From Ignavibacteria bacterium (GTDB lineage: Bacteria > Bacteroidota > Ignavibacteria > Tepidaquicellales > Tepidaquicellaceae), in assembly GCA_019187405.1 (NCBI GenBank), contig JABAQZ010000011.1:124001-188000 (forward strand): a stretch of 64,000 bases of DNA, written 5' to 3'. The position numbers were made by a program, and so were the translations under genes. A model generated the notes under the pieces. It did no database searches. It was not told the origin of the DNA and saw only the letters and a program-made list of their open reading frames with translations. Below, piece by piece: positions 55,482-64,000 of this stretch (positions within the stretch are counted from its first letter, which is position 1; every line of letters starts with the position of its first letter).

Positions 55482-57209
55482 ATGATAAAATTGTTAACGA
55501 TGGCAATTACACTTGTAATTGCCGTAACACCACTTGCTTTTTCCCAGATTGTAATTAATGAAATCATGTATGCGCCGGCTTCACCTAATAAAGAATGGTT
55601 TGAGCTGCATAATATTTCAGACACATATGTGAACATACAAAACTGGAAATGGAAAGATGCTGCTGCATCCAATCCTATGAGAGTAATTACTTCAGCATTT
55701 CTTGAAATACCTCCAAAATCATTTTTACTTGTTTGTGAAGACTCTGCAAACGTCAAAGCAGTTTTTCCCGGGACGAACGGAATTTATACACAATCTGCAG
55801 GCTGGAATGCTTTGAACAATTCAGGAAATGAAAATCTTGTTATATACAATTCTCTCGGGATTGCTGTGGACTCTTTGACATACAATAGTAATTGGGGCGG
55901 AGGAAGCGGAAAGTCTCTCGAGAAAAAAATTGCCGAAAATCCAGCAAACAATCAGTCCAACTGGAGCACATCCGTTGATCCGCTGAATGCAACTCCACTT
56001 AGAAGAAATTCCGTAACACCGAGATCATTTGATCTTGCTTTAAAATCAATTAAAGCTGACCCTGTATTTCCTGTAAAAGGTGATGACATCAGATTTAGTT
56101 TTACTATTTTAAACAATGGTATTAATGCAGCAGATAATTTCAGTTTCAAATTTTATAATGACATTAACTTTGACAGTAATTATGTAAGTGCAGAAAGAAT
56201 TGATTCATTTAATTATCCGGCGCTTAATCCCGGAGATTCCATTGTTCATTATTATGAATTTGATAATGCAGACTCGGGCAAAATACAGATAATTGCTGTC
56301 ATTGATTTTATTCAGGATGAAGATACTCTGAACAATAAACTAATCAAAAGTATCTATGTGAGCCCGCAAAATTCGGAAAACGGAGGTATAGTAATTAATG
56401 AAATTATGTTTGATCCTTTACAGGAGCAATCGGAATGGATAGAAGTATATAATGCTACAGGTCTTTCTTTTAATTTAAAAAACTGGAAGTACAGAGAAAC
56501 TTCTTCATTTATAAATATTTCTGCTGAAGATCTGATTTTCAAACCCGGAGATTATCTCATTCTAGCTCATGACAGTTCAATTTATGATTTATTTACTAAT
56601 TTAAAAAATCCCGCCTCAAATCAGATCATTAAGTTTTCCAATAGTTTGAGTTTGAGCAATAACGGTGAAATGATTTCATTAACAGACAGCGTCGGTACTA
56701 TTCTTGATGCCGTAAGTTATTCGCCTGAGTGGAGTAATCCGAATTTACCTGAGACAAAAGGAATTTCGCTTGAGAGGATAAATCCGGGATATAATTCAAA
56801 TGACAGAAGCAATTGGAGCTCTTGTGCTAAACAAATCGGAGGAACTCCTGGTGAAAAAAACAGCATACATACAAATTCAGCAGCTGAATCTTCAGAGATC
56901 ACCATAACTCCTAATCCGTTTTCGCCGGATGGAGACGGACATGAAGATTATACTTTGATTAGTTACAGACTTAACTTGCGGATGGCTCAGCTTAGAGTAA
57001 AGGTCTATGATATAAAAGGCAGGCTTGTAAGGACATTGTCCAATAATTCAGTTACAGGCACTGAAGGTGAAATTATTTTTAACGGATATGATGACTCAAA
57101 TAAAAAACTGCGGACAGGAATTTACATACTTTACATTGAAGCGATAGATATTTCAGGAGGAATAATAGGCAGAATTAAAGCTCCTATGGTCATTGCGGCA
57201 AAATTGTAA
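55482..57209 (+). CDS. Secreted protein with two lamin-tail domains and FlgD-like C-terminus
   Basis: This 575-residue protein has a signal peptide (LLTMAITLVIAVTPLAFS). Two lamin-tail domains (LTD) begin IVINEIMYAPASPNKEW and IVINEIMFDPLQEQSEW, near residues 23 and 303. A CARDB-like segment with PVFPVKGDDIRFSFTILNN lies between them. The end begins ITPNPFSPDGDGHEDYTLIS near residue 473 and ends with VKVYDIKGRLVRTL and GIYILYIEA, a FlgD-like Ig/sorting fold. The final residues do not match the classical K-ending T9SS tag, so export by T9SS is probable but not certain. Confidence 0.85.
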   Translation: MIKLLTMAITLVIAVTPLAFSQIVINEIMYAPASPNKEWFELHNISDTYVNIQNWKWKDAAASNPMRVITSAFLEIPPKSFLLVCEDSANVKAVFPGTNGIYTQSAGWNALNNSGNENLVIYNSLGIAVDSLTYNSNWGGGSGKSLEKKIAENPANNQSNWSTSVDPLNATPLRRNSVTPRSFDLALKSIKADPVFPVKGDDIRFSFTILNNGINAADNFSFKFYNDINFDSNYVSAERIDSFNYPALNPGDSIVHYYEFDNADSGKIQIIAVIDFIQDEDTLNNKLIKSIYVSPQNSENGGIVINEIMFDPLQEQSEWIEVYNATGLSFNLKNWKYRETSSFINISAEDLIFKPGDYLILAHDSSIYDLFTNLKNPASNQIIKFSNSLSLSNNGEMISLTDSVGTILDAVSYSPEWSNPNLPETKGISLERINPGYNSNDRSNWSSCAKQIGGTPGEKNSIHTNSAAESSEITITPNPFSPDGDGHEDYTLISYRLNLRMAQLRVKVYDIKGRLVRTLSNNSVTGTEGEIIFNGYDDSNKKLRTGIYILYIEAIDISGGIIGRIKAPMVIAAKL

Positions 57210-57552
57210 TATCTTTTGGTAAAGTTAATCTTTATTTCACATCCATCCGAAATAATTTGTAGATGCACAGTTTAATAAAAGTTTTAGTCTTTTAAATTAT
57301 TTGAAAACAAAATTATTCTTCACAAAGCCCCATTCAACCATTTCCTTGCAAAGTGGAAGGCAGGGGTGTGGTTGTTTGAAGATTAGATAAATTTTGTTGA
57401 CAATCAAATCTGAAATTAGATATTACTGAATTAAAAAAAGTATTGGATGCTAATGTTTTTATTTTCGTCAATTCGATTAATAACATTAATAACTCTTATG
57501 CTGATTTATTAAATTATAATGCATATTTTTATATTAAACATTCAGCAGTAAT
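57210..57552 (+). other. 343-base intergenic region
   Basis: I see no coding frame here. The main feature is a GC-richer imperfect palindrome at 57306-57398. The rest is AT-rich. TATAAT at about 57516 in the last 60 bases might be a promoter element for the next gene, but no upstream box is convincing. Confidence 0.6.
57306..57398. repeat. Long imperfect inverted repeat with GC-rich core
   Basis: AACAAAATT (57306-57314) pairs with AATTTTGTT (57390-57398), CTTCA (57318) with TGAAG (57377), CAACCA (57335) with TGGTTG (57369), and TTCC (57342) with GGAA (57355). Bulges include GCCCCA and GGCAGGGG. The nested pairing suggests a structured RNA or a genome-wide intergenic repeat. Confidence 0.5.
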
Positions 57553-59601
57553 TTGAAAAGACTAAATCCTCTTTATTGTTACCTTATTATAACGGTTGTA
57601 ACAATAATCGTATTTTACAATTCTCTCAGCAACGAATTTGTTTTTGATGATGAAAGCGTAATTGTAAATAATCAATCTATAAAAACTCTCGATAATCTAT
57701 CAAGATTTTTTACGGCGGAAGACGGTTTTCATAAAGTAATAGGCAGATATTACAGGCCAATTGTTTCTGCCTCTTATGCTTTGGATTTCAGTATCTGGGG
57801 TTTAAATCCGTATGGTTTTCACCTCACAAATCTAATCATACACATTATTTCGTGCATTCTTCTCTTTAAAATTCTAACGCTGTTGTTTCTGAGATACAAG
57901 CACAGAAATTTATTTTCATTATTTGCAGCGCTTATTTTTGCCGTTCATCCGATTCATACCGAAGCTGTCAGCTGGGTAAGCGGAAGAACTGACTCAATGG
58001 TTACGATGTTTTTTCTCGCTTCTTTTCTTTTTTACATTGAGTTTACAAAGGAGTTTGTTCACTTAAGAGAAGAACATTCATTACAGGCTGTCGGTAAAAA
58101 CAGTCCATTGTATCTAATCTTATCGCTCTTTTTTTATGCAATGGGCTTGCTGACTAAAGAAATGATAGTTACCATGCCGGCTATAATTTTGTTGTTTGAT
58201 TTTGTGTATAGGAAAAAAGGATATGACTATTTCAAAAAGAACATTGTTGTTTATGCGCTTTTTATCGGTGTAACATTAGTATATTTGCTTCTCAGATACG
58301 AACTGCTGAAAGACATTCCCGAAAGAGTGAAATATCTTTATTTCTATGGTCAGGATTTTACGGTTGTAGCAGGAACAATGATTAAGACCATTCCGGTTTA
58401 TTTCAGACTGCTATTTGCTCCTTTTGGATTATTGTATCATTACAACGGAGTGATTGATGACGCAAAATCCTTGTTTGATCTTGGAGTAGTTTTTTCAATG
58501 CTATTTATTGTAATCTTAATTTATCTGGCAGTCATATTTTATAAAAAAGACAGCATAGTATCTTTCTGCATACTGTTTTTTCTAGTTACTTTACTGCCTG
58601 TCCTGAATATTGTTCCTACTATGAATCTGATGGCGGAAAGATTTCTTTATCTGACTTCCGTATGTCTTGTACTCTTAATTTGTCACGTTACTTTACTTGG
58701 CAGCGCTAAAAAGGATTCAATGATTATGAATATAGGATTGATAATTGTCATTGCTGCACTTTCTTATTTGACTTACTCAAGAAATACGGTTTGGAAAAAC
58801 AATGATACATTATATAGTTCGGCAAAAGACGTTAAAGGAACTGTGCTTCTGGTAAATTCAGGCAACATTTTTGCAAATGCTTCGAAGTATGATGAAGCTT
58901 CAGCACTTTACAGAAAGGCGTTGAATATACGCGACAATAATCTTCTTGCTCATCATAATCTCGGGCTGATCTATCTTTTAAGAGGAAACCTTGACTCAGC
59001 CGAAATCAGGTTTAATAAAGGTATATCAATAGATTCTCTCGCACCGGACGGATATTTCCAACTTGCTACTGTTTATAACCTCAGAGGCAATAAAGATGAT
59101 GCGATAAAAATTCTCGAAAGACTGCAGCAGATTTATCCGAATTACAAAGAATCTGCATCTATACTCGAGAATCTAAAATCCGGAAACACTTCAGAACTTA
59201 CAAAGCCTGATTTACCGGGAAATAAAAGCGCTGTTGATTTTCAAATTAACATTCTGCAAAGACGCTCTTTCAAAGCATTTTCAGAGAAAAAATTTCAGGA
59301 TGCAGTCAATGATTTGAATGAATTGATAAAAATAGCTCCTGATACTGAAAGCAAATCAGGATACCTGAATAACCTTGCCATGTGTTATGCAGAAATGAAC
59401 GATGATAAAATGCAGGAAAAATGTTTCATCGAATCGCTCGAACTGAATCCTAAAAATATTAATGCTCTTTACGGCTTATCTGCATTTTACTTGAAATCAG
59501 GCAAAAGAAAAGAAGGAGTAGATTATCTGAAAAAAATAATCTCGATTAATCCAGATGATGAAAATGCCAAAAGAAAACTTGACTCGCTTAATGCCGGCTG
59601 A
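57553..59601 (+). CDS. TMTC-like protein: GT39-type membrane domain with TPR tail
   Basis: This 682-residue protein starts at TTG. The membrane part has FVFDDESVIVNNQSI (29-43), with the Asp pair of the first outer loop, then RYYRPIVSASYALDFSIWG, ALIFAVHPIHTEAVSWVSGR and AMGLLTKEMIVTMPAI. These are hallmarks of TMTC-type O-mannosyltransferase-like proteins. From about residue 430 it carries TPR repeats such as AHHNLGLIYLLRGNLDSAE and PDGYFQLATVYNLRGNKDD. A role in protein O-glycosylation is suggested by the family, but the sugar and substrate are unknown. Confidence 0.85.
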   Translation: MKRLNPLYCYLIITVVTIIVFYNSLSNEFVFDDESVIVNNQSIKTLDNLSRFFTAEDGFHKVIGRYYRPIVSASYALDFSIWGLNPYGFHLTNLIIHIISCILLFKILTLLFLRYKHRNLFSLFAALIFAVHPIHTEAVSWVSGRTDSMVTMFFLASFLFYIEFTKEFVHLREEHSLQAVGKNSPLYLILSLFFYAMGLLTKEMIVTMPAIILLFDFVYRKKGYDYFKKNIVVYALFIGVTLVYLLLRYELLKDIPERVKYLYFYGQDFTVVAGTMIKTIPVYFRLLFAPFGLLYHYNGVIDDAKSLFDLGVVFSMLFIVILIYLAVIFYKKDSIVSFCILFFLVTLLPVLNIVPTMNLMAERFLYLTSVCLVLLICHVTLLGSAKKDSMIMNIGLIIVIAALSYLTYSRNTVWKNNDTLYSSAKDVKGTVLLVNSGNIFANASKYDEASALYRKALNIRDNNLLAHHNLGLIYLLRGNLDSAEIRFNKGISIDSLAPDGYFQLATVYNLRGNKDDAIKILERLQQIYPNYKESASILENLKSGNTSELTKPDLPGNKSAVDFQINILQRRSFKAFSEKKFQDAVNDLNELIKIAPDTESKSGYLNNLAMCYAEMNDDKMQEKCFIESLELNPKNINALYGLSAFYLKSGKRKEGVDYLKKIISINPDDENAKRKLDSLNAG

Positions 59602-59665
59602 GATATGTTTTTTTGAATTATGGTAATTTAAAAACTTATTCCTTCAAACTTTATGAATCTGATTT

Positions 59666-60070
59666 ATGAATTTTAAATTATGGCTTCTTACTTTGTTTGG
59701 AGTTGTAATGGGATTTGCGGCTGTTTTCGGACTGACTCAAAAGAATGAATTGTATTACTGGCTGATAATTGGAGTGGTTACAGCTTTTGCCATATCAAAA
59801 ATCACTAAGGAGAAGATTTTTATTAAAAGCACGGTGATCGGACTTTTCATTGGAGTTTTCAACGGTATCATTCAATTTGCAATGTTTAATACATACATGG
59901 AAAACAATCCAGATACGCTTGACGGATTCAGTAAAATCCCTCTATCCCTTGCACCGCAGTATGTTTTACTTTTTGCTGCTCCGTTTTCAGGATTAGTTTT
60001 TGGAATGTTTACCGGACTTATTGCTTTAATTTTTATTAAAGTTACAGAAAAAAAACATCCTGATATTTAG
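59666..60070 (+). CDS. Small membrane protein, unknown function
   Basis: This 134-residue protein has four hydrophobic segments: WLLTLFGVVMGFAAVFG, WLIIGVVTAFAIS, VIGLFIGVFNGIIQFAMF and FSGLVFGMFTGLIALIFI. There is no recognised domain and no signal for a known function. It starts at ATG and is followed by a separate secreted-protein gene. Confidence 0.65.
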   Translation: MNFKLWLLTLFGVVMGFAAVFGLTQKNELYYWLIIGVVTAFAISKITKEKIFIKSTVIGLFIGVFNGIIQFAMFNTYMENNPDTLDGFSKIPLSLAPQYVLLFAAPFSGLVFGMFTGLIALIFIKVTEKKHPDI

Positions 60071-60123
60071 GATAATAATTAAAAATATGTTAAACTTGTG
60101 TCCGGAATTTTAATAATAATTTT

Positions 60124-61806
60124 ATGAAAAGAATTAATTTATTATTACTTTTAATCAGTCTGCTTTTCTATGCAGAAAAATTGCTTGCAGATGAAATTCC
60201 GAAAAGGTTTTCTATGCCGCTGGATGAATGGGCGGAAATTAATGGAATGTTAAAATACTCTGTTCCAAATAATTATGCTTTACTTCCGGGTACGGAATTT
60301 ATCAATTACAATATATCGAGAGACAGTTTTCCTCAAAATGAAACTTCAGTTAAAATCAGCAAAAAAAATCCGAACAGAGTTGTCGCTGCATACAGAGACT
60401 TCAGTAAGGGAGTTAGTCCGGCTAACAGGCGTATTGGTTATTCTTACTCATCTGACGGGGGAGTAACGTGGTCTGAAAACAGGCTGCTGGATTCTACCCT
60501 GCTTCCGGGATTTCCAAAGAACAGTGATCCCGCGGTAGCAGTTGATACTGCAGGAAATTTTTACATTGCCGTTGTATGCATTGGTTCGTCCGTTGGACTT
60601 GCTATTTATAAATCAACCGACGGCGGAGCAACATTTCCAACTGCAGTACTGATTGCTAATACAGGTTCAGAAGATAAAGAATATATAACGACTGATTTTA
60701 CTCCCGATAGTCCTTTTAAGAATAATTTATACATTAGCTGGACAAGGTTTAGCAGCAATGCTGGAATTAAATTAACTACATCAACTAACGGCGGTATGAA
60801 CTGGACAAATGCAGTTGCAATAAATGATCCTGCAAATCTCGGGCAAGGATCTGATCCTGCAGTAGGATTAAACGGTGAAGTTTATGTAACTTGGCTGGGA
60901 GGGACCGCGACTACTGATATTGTTTATTTTGATAAATCAACCGACGGCGGAAATTCTTTCGGAACAGATATTGTAATAGCTTCGGGTACTACTCCGGATA
61001 TTCCAATTTCTTCAAGCGGAATGACTTTCCCTTCGATAGCAACCGACGTTTCTGGAGGTTTAAGAAATGGAAATATTTATGTTACATGGTGCGATGCGAG
61101 ATACGGAGATCCGGACATATTCATCAGCAGGTCAACTAACCGCGGAGTCAACTGGTCAACGCCGCTTAGGGTAAATAATGATGCAACAGGAAATGGAAAA
61201 CTTCAGTGCTGGCCGTGGATAGCCGTCAATGATTCCGGAATCATTGCAATAATTTATTATGATTCGAGAAATACTGCTTCTAATACCATAATAGAAGCAT
61301 ATCTGGCTTTGTCAAATGACGGCGGATATTCATTCATAAATTATAAACTCAGCAGCGTGCCGACTCCAACAAACCAACCGAATACTGCAATCAGGTTCGG
61401 TGATTACATTGGCATTGATTACTATAAAAATAAAGTAGTTCCCGTTTGGACAGATGAAAGAGCAGGCGGATTTAATCAGGAATGCTATACTGCAATAGTT
61501 ACCACTCCGGTAAATGTTAATTCAATCTCTATGAATATACCGGATAATTATGAATTGAATCAGAATTATCCTAATCCATTCAATCCGGAAACAAGAATAA
61601 GATACAGTTTACCCGAAAGATGTAAAGTTAGTTTGAAAGTTTATGATGTATTGGGAAAAGTAGCGGCAAGTCTGATTGACGGATACCAAAATGCCGGAGA
61701 GTATTCGGTTGCATTCAATGCTTCAGAGTTAAGCGCAGGAGTATATTTTTACAGATTGACGGCTGAAGATTTTATCCAAACAAAAAGCATGATCTTTCTA
61801 AAATAA
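60124..61806 (+). CDS. BNR/sialidase-repeat secreted protein with T9SS sorting domain
   Basis: This 560-residue protein has a signal peptide (INLLLLLISLLFYAEKLLA) and a beta-propeller part with Asp-box repeats: SSDGGVTW, STDGGATF, STNGGMNW, STDGGNSF, STNRGVNW and SNDGGYSF. Such propellers can bind glycans; sialidase activity is not implied, because the catalytic Arg triad is not seen. The C-terminus from about residue 478 reads NYPNPFNPETRIRYSLPER to SMIFLK, a T9SS sorting domain. Confidence 0.88.
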   Translation: MKRINLLLLLISLLFYAEKLLADEIPKRFSMPLDEWAEINGMLKYSVPNNYALLPGTEFINYNISRDSFPQNETSVKISKKNPNRVVAAYRDFSKGVSPANRRIGYSYSSDGGVTWSENRLLDSTLLPGFPKNSDPAVAVDTAGNFYIAVVCIGSSVGLAIYKSTDGGATFPTAVLIANTGSEDKEYITTDFTPDSPFKNNLYISWTRFSSNAGIKLTTSTNGGMNWTNAVAINDPANLGQGSDPAVGLNGEVYVTWLGGTATTDIVYFDKSTDGGNSFGTDIVIASGTTPDIPISSSGMTFPSIATDVSGGLRNGNIYVTWCDARYGDPDIFISRSTNRGVNWSTPLRVNNDATGNGKLQCWPWIAVNDSGIIAIIYYDSRNTASNTIIEAYLALSNDGGYSFINYKLSSVPTPTNQPNTAIRFGDYIGIDYYKNKVVPVWTDERAGGFNQECYTAIVTTPVNVNSISMNIPDNYELNQNYPNPFNPETRIRYSLPERCKVSLKVYDVLGKVAASLIDGYQNAGEYSVAFNASELSAGVYFYRLTAEDFIQTKSMIFLK

Positions 61807-61855
61807 TATTTCATAATGATTAGCTTATGATTTAATCGGATTTAATTATTCTTTT

Positions 61856-61912
61856 AAAATCAATTTTGTTTTAATGACTGCTGCGTACCGGTTAAATCAA
61901 AATTGATTTTTT
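61856..61912 (+). terminator. Likely terminator hairpin of the BNR-repeat gene
   Basis: AAAATCAATTTTG (61856-61868) pairs perfectly with CAAAATTGATTTT (61898-61910), followed by two more T. The 29-base loop has an inner 5-bp stem (TTTAA with TTAAA). It lies upstream of my chosen start for the RqcH gene and would overlap a start at 61903. Confidence 0.5.
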
Positions 61913-61932
61913 ATTTAAATGGATTTTATCAG

Positions 61933-63525
61933 TTGAATAACTTTTTTATTATTTCCGAAACTGCATCTTACCTAAACGAAAGAATATCAGGCTGCATCAT
62001 AACCGAAGTTTTTTCTCAGGAGAAGAATAAGTTAATGATACTGCTTGTTAATGAAAACAGGTCTGCAGAACTTTCGCTGGAATTTTCAACAGAGAACTCA
62101 TTCAACTATCTTGTCTTAAGAGAAAGTTTTTCAAAAGCTGCGAAAAATTATGCAAATCTGTTCCCGGAAATTACCGGAATGAAAATTTTATCGGTAGGTT
62201 TATTAAATAATGACAGGCTGATAAAATTTAATCTAAATAACGGATTCATAATTGTTTTCAGCTTCTTTACAATTAAGTCAAATTGCTTTTTATTAAAAAA
62301 CGATAACACTATTTATGCTTTCAAGGAATCTGAGAAATACAAAGGAGTAAAAGCCGAAAATCTCTTTCCTCAGATAAAGAAAACTCCCTCAACTGTTACC
62401 GGTAAAGAACAGGTAATCGAATACCTAAAAAGCAGATACAGAAAATACGGTTATGAAATAATACAAGAAGTTATTTATAAAATGGGATTAAATGAGAATG
62501 AATTACTAAATGATATTCTGAAAGAAAATATTGAAAACTCTTTCAGGATAATTGACAATGAATTAAAGAATCCCGTTTTTATGCTGTATAAAGATTCAGA
62601 AACATTTATTCCTGCGCTTATAAACTTAAGCAATAAAAAGTATTCCGTTGAAATGAAATTCAATGATGTTAATGAACTTATTACGGAATGTATAAAATTA
62701 CATTACAAAACGCGGAAGATAAATGATTTGAAATCAAAATTGCTTGGTAAGCATGAATTAAAACTTATAGAAATAAATAAGAAAATCAGGAATCTCAATT
62801 TGCAATTGAATCATTGCCAAGATGCCGAAAGGATGAAAATATCCGGCGATTTAATTTTTCAGAATCTTGATAAAATAATAAAAGGCGATGTCATGAAGGA
62901 ATTCATTAATGAAAAAGGAGACATGTACATAATTAAACTCAAGCCGGAACTTTCTCCTGCCGAAAATGCACAATTGTATTTTGAAAAATTTAAAAAGCAG
63001 AAGTTGTCCGTAAAATTGCTTAACGAAAGAATTCATAAAGCAGAAGATGAAAAACAGTTGCTTGAAAAGGAAATACACGAGATTAAGAATGAAAAAAATA
63101 TAAAACAGCTTATGAAAGAAGAGAAACAGGCTGATAAAATAGAAAAAGACGAAACTTCCGTTTTCAGAAAATTTATTTTAAGCGATAAGTATGAAGTCTG
63201 GATCGGAAAAGACAGCCGCACTAATGATTTACTGACAACAAGATTCACGCTTCCTCATGAAATATGGTTTCATGTCAGAGGAGCAAGCGGGTCGCACACA
63301 GTTTTAAAAGGAGTAGGTAAAAATGATGATGTGCCTAAGGAATTTATTACTAAAGCTGCATCACTTGCGGCATATTACAGTAAAGCAAGAAATGCATCTT
63401 CGGTTCCGGTGGCTTACTGTGAAAAAAAATATGTAAGAAAGAAAAAAGGATTTAAGCAGGGGAGTGTTATCATGGAAAGGGAGAAAGTTATTTTTGTAAA
63501 ACCTTCTCTTCCTGAGGAAAGTTAA
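61933..63525 (+). CDS. rqcH: RqcH/NFACT-domain ribosome quality-control protein
   Basis: This protein of about 530 residues has a TTG start chosen at 61933 (MNNFFIISETASYL), because a TTG at 61903 would put ten extra residues in front of the family's usual first helix and lies in a hairpin. The NFACT-N half contains VFSQEKNKLMILL and NNDRLIKFNL, with Asp94-Arg95, the DR pair needed for Ala tailing in bacterial RqcH. A coiled coil is at about 270-400. The NFACT-R part (about 411-525) has FILSDKYEVWIGKDSR, EIWFHVRGASGSH and YVRKKKGFKQGSVIMERE. It should act on stalled 50S subunits to add alanine tails. Confidence 0.9.
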   Translation: MNNFFIISETASYLNERISGCIITEVFSQEKNKLMILLVNENRSAELSLEFSTENSFNYLVLRESFSKAAKNYANLFPEITGMKILSVGLLNNDRLIKFNLNNGFIIVFSFFTIKSNCFLLKNDNTIYAFKESEKYKGVKAENLFPQIKKTPSTVTGKEQVIEYLKSRYRKYGYEIIQEVIYKMGLNENELLNDILKENIENSFRIIDNELKNPVFMLYKDSETFIPALINLSNKKYSVEMKFNDVNELITECIKLHYKTRKINDLKSKLLGKHELKLIEINKKIRNLNLQLNHCQDAERMKISGDLIFQNLDKIIKGDVMKEFINEKGDMYIIKLKPELSPAENAQLYFEKFKKQKLSVKLLNERIHKAEDEKQLLEKEIHEIKNEKNIKQLMKEEKQADKIEKDETSVFRKFILSDKYEVWIGKDSRTNDLLTTRFTLPHEIWFHVRGASGSHTVLKGVGKNDDVPKEFITKAASLAAYYSKARNASSVPVAYCEKKYVRKKKGFKQGSVIMEREKVIFVKPSLPEES

Positions 63526-64000
63526 ATGCCGTCTTTTCTGAAGATATTTCTTTCGAGCTCGTACAATTTATCTTCAATTCTTTTTTTGTTAGAAGAACCT
63601 GCTCTCAGGAGAAAATTATACGCCTCAAAAGCTTCTTTAAAATTTCCCTGCTCAGCATAAAGGTCAGCCAGAGTTTCAGTAATAATCTTCATGCGGCTAA
63701 TAAGTGTCGCAGCTTCATTCAATTCCTCGGTTACATATTTGCCGGTGATTCCTTGATCCGAAATGGGAGATACATCTTTGTCAAAATGGAATGCATTGAA
63801 ATGCTTCATAAAATTTTCGAATTCAATTTTCGTATGATTCATAGTCTCGGATTTCACGGATAGAAAGTCAGTGATATCGGATTCCGAAAAAAGGTTTTCC
63901 TGAAGAGGAAATTTTTTTTGAAAATCTTTGAAATCATATTTCAGTTTGTGCGATCTTGGGTAATATATTTTCTCCTGTCCGGAAAGACTTTTGAGATTGT
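63522..64000 (-). CDS. TPR-like protein, 3' part
   Basis: This minus-strand frame is open from the stop at 63522 to the right edge, so the N-terminal part is missing. A GTG at 63857 is in frame but need not be the start. The visible end has TLADLYAEQGNFKEAFEAYN, a TPR-type helix pair, then a short charged tail. Upstream it has FDKDVSPISDQGITGKYVTE, of unknown type. It overlaps the RqcH stop by four bases on the other strand, so the two genes converge. Confidence 0.7.
   Translation of the reverse strand, partial: NLKSLSGQEKIYYPRSHKLKYDFKDFQKKFPLQENLFSESDITDFLSVKSETMNHTKIEFENFMKHFNAFHFDKDVSPISDQGITGKYVTEELNEAATLISRMKIITETLADLYAEQGNFKEAFEAYNFLLRAGSSNKKRIEDKLYELERNIFRKDGI

Noticed and set aside
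55328-55756. 142-residue minus-strand frame across the MarC and LTD genes
   Set aside because: Covers the ends of two supported genes and has no motif.
61903-61905. TTG as start of the RqcH gene
   Set aside because: It lies in a strong inverted repeat and adds ten residues not expected for the family.
1-64000. CRISPR arrays, tRNA, rRNA, insertion sequences
   Set aside because: No regular repeat/spacer array, no tRNA-like clover with conserved TTCRA arms, and no transposase motifs were seen.

Overview
The window is AT-rich DNA (about one third G+C by eye) from a Gram-negative bacterium of the Bacteroidota/Ignavibacteriota/Chlorobiota lineage. Three predicted secreted proteins end in a type IX secretion (T9SS) sorting domain with the core NYPNPFNP or NFPNPFNP and a terminal K-x(n)-LLK-like tail, a form common in Ignavibacteria and relatives. 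Shine-Dalgarno sequences are mostly absent. About 40% of complete genes (21 of 52) appear to start with TTG, usually TTGAA(A/G). I see no rRNA, tRNA, CRISPR array, insertion sequence or phage gene.

Positions 1-42186 form one co-directional surface-polysaccharide locus, with many genes overlapping by 4 to 20 bases. It starts inside a DUF4910-type gene. It holds an RMD-like sugar-nucleotide reductase, two Wzt-type ABC ATPases with diverged C-terminal domains, a pyruvyltransferase-like protein, 18 glycosyltransferases (1 GT9, 12 GT-B group-1 type, 3 GT2, 2 polytopic GT-C), two DegT/DnrJ aminotransferases, two formyltransferase-like proteins, a cupin, two methyltransferase-like proteins, a deacetylase-like protein, an asparagine-synthase-like protein with no N-terminal Cys, a PaaK/CapK-like adenylating enzyme, an O-antigen ligase/polymerase-like membrane protein and a UDP-glucuronate 4-epimerase. 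It ends in an initiating-sugar module: aminotransferase, small phosphoglycosyl transferase, and membrane-bound 4,6-dehydratase of the FlaA1/CapD/PglF type. A Wzi-like outer-membrane protein follows. No Wzm permease, Wzx flippase or Wza/Wzc is in the window, so export must depend on genes elsewhere, probably just upstream for Wzm.

Positions 42220-47474 carry the Wzi-like barrel, a subtilisin-like protease and an Omp28-like thioredoxin-fold protein; the last two have T9SS sorting domains. A clear intrinsic terminator follows. The 729-base gap after it holds a perfect 13-bp palindrome and short degenerate repeats.

Positions 48204-64000 are mostly housekeeping and envelope genes: HerA/DUF853 ATPase, small lipoprotein, M23 peptidase, guaB, DinB-like protein, Bax-inhibitor-1 family protein, an NlpC/P60-like protein (minus strand), MarC family protein, lamin-tail-domain secreted protein, TMTC-like GT-C/TPR protein, small membrane protein, BNR-repeat T9SS protein, an RqcH/NFACT homologue and, at the right edge, a minus-strand TPR-like gene cut by the window.

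Inferred overall logic: the first two thirds build and display one or more complex amino- and uronic-acid-containing glycans (possibly LPS O-chain plus capsule). The next part supplies outer-membrane display and secreted cargo. The rest is ordinary chromosome. The least explained material is the set of sugar-modifying enzymes with non-canonical active-site residues and two structured intergenic elements near 47.9 kb and 57.35 kb.
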